A DNA stretch of 48,841 nucleotides from Betaproteobacteria bacterium (GTDB lineage: Bacteria > Pseudomonadota > Gammaproteobacteria > Burkholderiales > Rhodocyclaceae): the NCBI GenBank assembly GCA_009779265.1, contig WREP01000017.1:1-48841 (forward strand). Reading direction: 5' to 3'. Positions 45,207 to 48,841 of this stretch are shown here, one piece after another (position 1 is the first letter of the stretch; each line of letters starts with the position of its first letter). The position numbers and the translations under genes were made by a program. Below the pieces are notes generated by a model. It had not been told where the DNA came from. It saw only the letters and a list, made by a program, of their open reading frames with translations, and did not search any database.

Positions 45207-45926
45207 AGCGTTTGGTCCCACGGCCCGAAGCGCCGCTCGCGCAGATGCACCTCGCCGTCGCGGCGCTGCCAGGCGATGGTCGAGGCGCGCGTTCCGTAAT
45301 TTTCCGACTTGACGAAAATCGCTGACAACAGGCGTTCCCATTCCAGCGGCACGCCGGTGGAGGGCAAATCGGCGTCGGGTGCGATTTCGTCGTCGGCCAG
45401 CAGGGAAAACAAGGCCGCGTCGCCGGGCAGGGCGGCCAGGGCCGCGGCGAAGCGTTGGCGGGCCGTCAGCAGCTTGGGCCAAGGACTGTCGAGCCGGTCA
45501 TTGGAAAGGCCGTAAATGCCCGGCGGCAACAGGCGCGGCGCGGCGTCGCGGTTGGAGCAATAGACGAGTTGCCCGCCATCGCTCAAGAGCAGGTTGAAGC
45601 CCGCGTACAGCTGGTCATCCACGCCTGCCGCGTAGTCGAGCGCCGCCGCGCCGCCGAGCAGGAAATCGCGCGCGAGCAGGCCACGCGAACGTTCGCCCTT
45701 GCCCATGCCGGGTTCGCGGACATTGGTGACGGCGGCGAAACGGCCATCGCGGCGGATACCCAGCCAAGTGCCTCCGGCTTCCAAGTCGATGCCGCCGAAG
45801 ATGTCCGGCGCGTCAAACCAGGGCGCGGCGTCGGCGGTCGGCCGGGCGTAAAACTCGTCACGATTGGCGGCGACGACCAGCGGATAATCGGGATGCGCCT
45901 GCCAGCCGACGACGATCAGGCACATG

Positions 45927-46943
45927 CTACGCCGGATGCACGGCCACGGCTTCGACCGGCGGCCCCTGATGCGAGCCGATGTGGAGATGGGCGGCGAAAT
46001 TCGACTGCACCACGGCGAGCGCCGCGAAGCCGCCGTTCGGCGCCGGGGCGGCGCTCATCACCTTGCCGCTGCTCTGGTCGGGGTTGTCCGGCGAGAACAG
46101 ATCGTCGCCGGCTTGTAGCGGCGCGGCGCTGGCAAGGCGGTAGAGATGGCGCTTGACCTTGCCCAGGTACTGGGCGCGGGCAACGATTTCCTGGCCCGGA
46201 TAGCAGCCCTTGTGAAAACTGACGCCGCCGATTTTCTCGAAATCGGCCATTTGCGGCACGAATTCCTCCTTGGTCGCCAGCGTCACCAGCGGCAAGGCCG
46301 CCCGCACGTCGAGCCAGCGCCAGGCCGGCGTGCCGGCCGGACGGGCCTTGACGGTGAGTTTCTGCCACAGGTCGGGCGCGGCGGCCACCGGCGCGGCGAC
46401 GATGAAGCGTTCGCCATCGAGACGCAGCGTGACGCAATCGCCGTCGACGGCAATTTCCAGCGCTGTAGCGGGTGTTATCAGACCGGCATCGGCGAGGGCT
46501 TCGCCGGCTTGCGCGCCGGCCAGGCCGAGCAACACGAGGTCGTCGCGCGCCGCCAGTTTGACCTTGGCGCGCAGGATGAACATGCGCAGGCGTTTTTCCG
46601 TCGCTTCCAGCAGATCGGCGGCCAGCGCCATCCGGTAGCCGCCATCCGCGCGCCACAGCAGGAAGCTCGCCTGCATCCGGCCCTTGGCCGAACACCAGGC
46701 GGCGTGCTGCGCCTGGCCTTCCTGGAGGTGATTGACGTCGCTGGTGAGTTGATTGTGCAGGAAGGGTTTGACTTCCTCGCCGACGGCCTCGATCACGGCC
46801 AGATGGGTGAGCGGCACGACGACGGTTTGCCGGGCGGCCGCCTGCAATTCTCCGGCGGCATCGCCGAAGCTGTCGATGAGCGGGGAGTCGTCGCTGAAGG
46901 CGGCATCCGCCGCTGCGAGAAAGCTGCGCCAGTTGGGATTCAT
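45927..46943 (-). CDS. ygfZ: Folate-binding Fe-S cluster assembly protein YgfZ
   Basis: This 338-residue GcvT-like protein helps repair or assemble certain iron-sulfur enzymes in the cytosol. The diagnostic motif is KGCYPGQE (residues 245-252, with Cys247). The N-terminal part includes HNQLTSDVNHLQ and AAWCSAKGRMQASFLLWR, as in the family. The start at 46943 matches relatives; a longer in-frame extension upstream crosses the divergent mltG promoter. It is divergent from mltG, an arrangement common in betaproteobacteria. Confidence 0.94.
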   Translation of the reverse strand: MNPNWRSFLAAADAAFSDDSPLIDSFGDAAGELQAAARQTVVVPLTHLAVIEAVGEEVKPFLHNQLTSDVNHLQEGQAQHAAWCSAKGRMQASFLLWRADGGYRMALAADLLEATEKRLRMFILRAKVKLAARDDLVLLGLAGAQAGEALADAGLITPATALEIAVDGDCVTLRLDGERFIVAAPVAAAPDLWQKLTVKARPAGTPAWRWLDVRAALPLVTLATKEEFVPQMADFEKIGGVSFHKGCYPGQEIVARAQYLGKVKRHLYRLASAAPLQAGDDLFSPDNPDQSSGKVMSAAPAPNGGFAALAVVQSNFAAHLHIGSHQGPPVEAVAVHPA

Positions 46944-47028
46944 ACAGGCTCCTTCGGAGGGTGCGCTATTATATCGCCCGAAATCGACCCGCTTGCCGCG
47001 GGCGAGAACAGCCCGCCGCCCAATCCCC

Positions 47029-48024
47029 TTGCGCCTCCTGACCAAACTCCTACTCCTTGCCGTCCTCTCGCTCGCCGCCGCCGTCGCCGGATTCGGGTGG
47101 TGGGCGGGGCAGCCGCTGGCACTGCGCAGCTCGCCGGTCGATTTCCACATTGCCGACGGCAGCAGTCTGCGCGGGGCGATCACTCAGATGCGCGAGGCCG
47201 GCGTTGCCGTCGAGCCGTCGCTGTTGCTCCTGCTGGCCCGCCTGCGCGGCGCCGACACCGGCATCAAGGCCGGCAGCTATTCGGTCGCGCAGGGCATCAC
47301 CCCCTGGCAACTGCTCGACAAGCTGCTCAGTGGCCGCGTCACCCAGAGCGCCATCACCCTCGTCGAAGGCTGGACTCTGCGCCAATGGCGGGCGCGGCTC
47401 GCGGAACATCACGACCTGCGCGGCGACAGCCGCGGCCTCACCGAAGCCGAAATCAGCCAGCGTCTGGGGCTTGAGCAAAGCAGCCTGGAAGGCTGGCTGT
47501 TCCCCGATACCTACCTGTTCGACAAGCAATCGAGCGATTTCGATCTGCTTGCCCGCGCCGCCCGCGCCATGCGGCAACGGTTGGCCGAAGCCTGGGCCGG
47601 GCGCGCCGCCGGCCTGCCTTACCGCTCGCCCCATGAGGCGCTGATCATGGCTTCCATCATCGAGAAAGAAACCGGGCGCGATGCCGACCGCGAATTGGTC
47701 GCCGCCGTTTTCGTCAACCGCCTGCGCATAGGTATGCCCTTGCAGAGCGATCCGACGGTTATTTACGGCCTTGGCGAGAGTTTCGACGGCAATCTGCGCA
47801 AGCGCGACCTGCTCGCCGACACCCCCTACAACACCTACACCCGGCGCGGCCTGCCGCCGACGCCCATCGCCATGCCGGGGCAGGCATCGCTCCATGCGGC
47901 CTTGCATCCGGCCGCTTCCAGCGCCTTGTATTTTGTCGCCAGGGGCGATGGCAGCAGCCATTTTTCGCAAACGCTCGACGAGCACAACCGGGCGGTGAAC
48001 CAATACCAAAGGAGAAGAAAGTGA
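47029..48024 (+). CDS. mltG: Endolytic murein transglycosylase MltG
   Basis: This inner-membrane lytic transglycosylase cuts nascent glycan strands. From the TTG at 47029 it has 331 residues: a transmembrane helix at about 5-25, a LysM-like region with [15 protein letters not shown], and the catalytic YceG domain with [11 protein letters not shown] (catalytic Glu), [21 protein letters not shown], and [19 protein letters not shown]. No ATG occurs at the right place; TTG at 47029 or at 46993 gives normal lengths, and I prefer the former, without strong ribosome-site support. It overlaps tmk as GTGA. Confidence 0.92.
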   Translation: MRLLTKLLLLAVLSLAAAVAGFGWWAGQPLALRSSPVDFHIADGSSLRGAITQMREAGVAVEPSLLLLLARLRGADTGIKAGSYSVAQGITPWQLLDKLLSGRVTQSAITLVEGWTLRQWRARLAEHHDLRGDSRGLTEAEISQRLGLEQSSLEGWLFPDTYLFDKQSSDFDLLARAARAMRQRLAEAWAGRAAGLPYRSPHEALIMASIIEKETGRDADRELVAAVFVNRLRIGMPLQSDPTVIYGLGESFDGNLRKRDLLADTPYNTYTRRGLPPTPIAMPGQASLHAALHPAASSALYFVARGDGSSHFSQTLDEHNRAVNQYQRRRK

Positions 48025-48632
48025 AAGGCAAGTTCATCACCTTCGAGGGCATCGACGGCGCCGGCAAGAGCACGCACGTCGACTGGCTGGCCGAGCGTCT
48101 GCGCGCATGCGGCCTGACCGTGCATGTGACGCGCGAGCCGGGCGGCACGGCGCTCGGCGAGAAACTGCGCGAATTGCTGCTCAACCGCAATATGCACCTG
48201 GAAACCGAAACCCTGCTCATGTTCGCCGCCCGCCGCGAACACTTGGCGCAAGTCATCGAACCGGCGCTCGAACGCGGCGAATGGGTCGTCTGCGACCGCT
48301 TCAGCGACGCCACCTACGCCTACCAGGGCGGCGGCCGCGGCCTCGAACGGAACAAGCTGCGCCAGCTCGAACACTGGGTGCACGGCCACCTGCAACCGGA
48401 TCTGACCCTGCTCTTCGACCTGCCGCTGGAAGTAGCACGCGAGCGCATCGCCCTCGCCAGCCGCAGCCTCGACCGCTTCGAGCAAGAGCGCGCCGATTTC
48501 CACGAGCGCGTCCGCCAGGCTTATCTGGAACGAGCCTCCGCCTGCCCGGAGCGCATTTGCCTGATCGACGGCAACGACAGCCTGGAAAATATTCGCAAAC
48601 GACTTGAAAAAACGCTTGTAACTATTTGTTAA
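48021..48632 (+). CDS. tmk: Thymidylate kinase
   Basis: This 203-residue enzyme phosphorylates dTMP to dTDP. The P-loop is GIDGAGKST (10-18), the DR(F/Y) substrate motif is at 92-94 ([17 protein letters not shown]), and the lid region [20 protein letters not shown] is present. It starts with GTG overlapping the mltG stop; an AGGAGAAG ribosome site lies upstream. The mltG-tmk order is normally followed by holB, which would begin just beyond the window. Confidence 0.97.
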   Translation: MKGKFITFEGIDGAGKSTHVDWLAERLRACGLTVHVTREPGGTALGEKLRELLLNRNMHLETETLLMFAARREHLAQVIEPALERGEWVVCDRFSDATYAYQGGGRGLERNKLRQLEHWVHGHLQPDLTLLFDLPLEVARERIALASRSLDRFEQERADFHERVRQAYLERASACPERICLIDGNDSLENIRKRLEKTLVTIC

Positions 48633-48642
48633 AAAATGAATT

Positions 48643-48767
48643 ACCCCTCCCCAACCCTCCCCTTCGGGCTTCGCCCGCAAGGGAGGGGGCAAAAGCGGCG
48701 GCCCGCGCGCGCCGTGGCTTTTCTCCCTCCCTTGCGCCGCAGGCGGAGGGGAGGGCCGGGGAGGGGT
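48643..48767. repeat. Dispersed C-rich/G-rich palindromic repeat downstream of tmk
   Basis: ACCCCTCCCCAACCCTCCCC (48643-48662) is mirrored by GGGAGGGCCGGGGAGGGGT (ending 48767). Inner arms CGCAAGGGAGGG and CCCTCCCTTGCG surround a short GC-rich centre. It is a relative of 44016-44126. It separates tmk from the next gene; the last 70 bp of the window contain possible start codons (ATG at 48795 and 48833), but too little sequence to call a gene. Confidence 0.8.
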
Positions 48768-48841
48768 GCTTCTTCGGCACGACGTTCATCTTTCATGTTT
48801 GAAACAACCCTGATGAATCGCCCCCCAGCCTCATGACCGCC

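Overview
The window is high-GC DNA from a betaproteobacterium. Family content points to Rhodocyclales (the Dechloromonas/Azonexus/Accumulibacter neighbourhood): a complete set of exosortase A (XrtA/EpsH1)-associated exopolysaccharide genes, including the glycosyltransferase family named after Daro_2409, together with ordinary housekeeping neighbours such as ygfZ, mltG-tmk, fabI, ETF-ubiquinone oxidoreductase and rlmJ. I see no tRNA, rRNA or CRISPR array. Taxonomy is inferred from gene families only.

Layout. (1) 1-3130 is a damaged accessory margin. A small membrane-protein gene is interrupted by a complete 2,368-bp ISL3-family element (539-2906) with matching 8-bp target duplications. The element carries a HigB/HigA-type toxin-antitoxin pair inside its ends. 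A palindromic repeat and what looks like the last codons of a lost ppiD follow. (2) 3128-7573: a small unknown gene, fabI and ETF-QO on the minus strand, and a dGTPase-family HD hydrolase on the plus strand. (3) 7584-15388 is an envelope-modification island: three membrane alkaline-phosphatase-superfamily transferases (two LTA-synthase-like, one EptA) divergent from an OmpR-type two-component system. (4) 15399-20043: an APC amino acid permease, a MazG-like pyrophosphohydrolase, rlmJ and a large unknown protein with a possible PilZ-like C-terminus. (5) 20126-43767 is the XrtA exopolysaccharide locus, all real genes on the minus strand. (6) 43768-48841: repeat-rich intergenic DNA, tadA, a YkuD-type L,D-transpeptidase homologue, an NRDE/TANGO2 protein, ygfZ, mltG and tmk.

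The XrtA locus reads, in transcription order, outer-membrane export lipoprotein, chain-length determinant, tyrosine autokinase, beta-rich outer-membrane protein, AAA ATPase, UDP-GlcNAc 2-epimerase, polysaccharide deacetylase and FemAB-like acyltransferase. It then continues after an interruption with a TIGR03087-type glycosyltransferase, exosortase A fused to EpsI, a TIGR03088-type glycosyltransferase, an asparagine-synthase-like amidotransferase, two more glycosyltransferases, an O-antigen-ligase-like protein, a TPR protein and a second deacetylase. Together these should make, modify, ligate and export an acidic or amidated amino-sugar polymer and process PEP-CTERM proteins. No PEP-CTERM substrate, flippase, initiating sugar transferase or PrsK/PrsR pair lies in the window.

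The interruption (about 31310-34843) is the most unusual part of the locus. Between two gene blocks that are normally continuous sit an AT-richer membrane acyltransferase, a decayed IS5-family copy with TTAG target duplications, a small unknown gene and a DUF998 protein. The segment looks like imported serotype-type variation, with the IS5 copy landing 22 bp upstream of the acyltransferase start codon.
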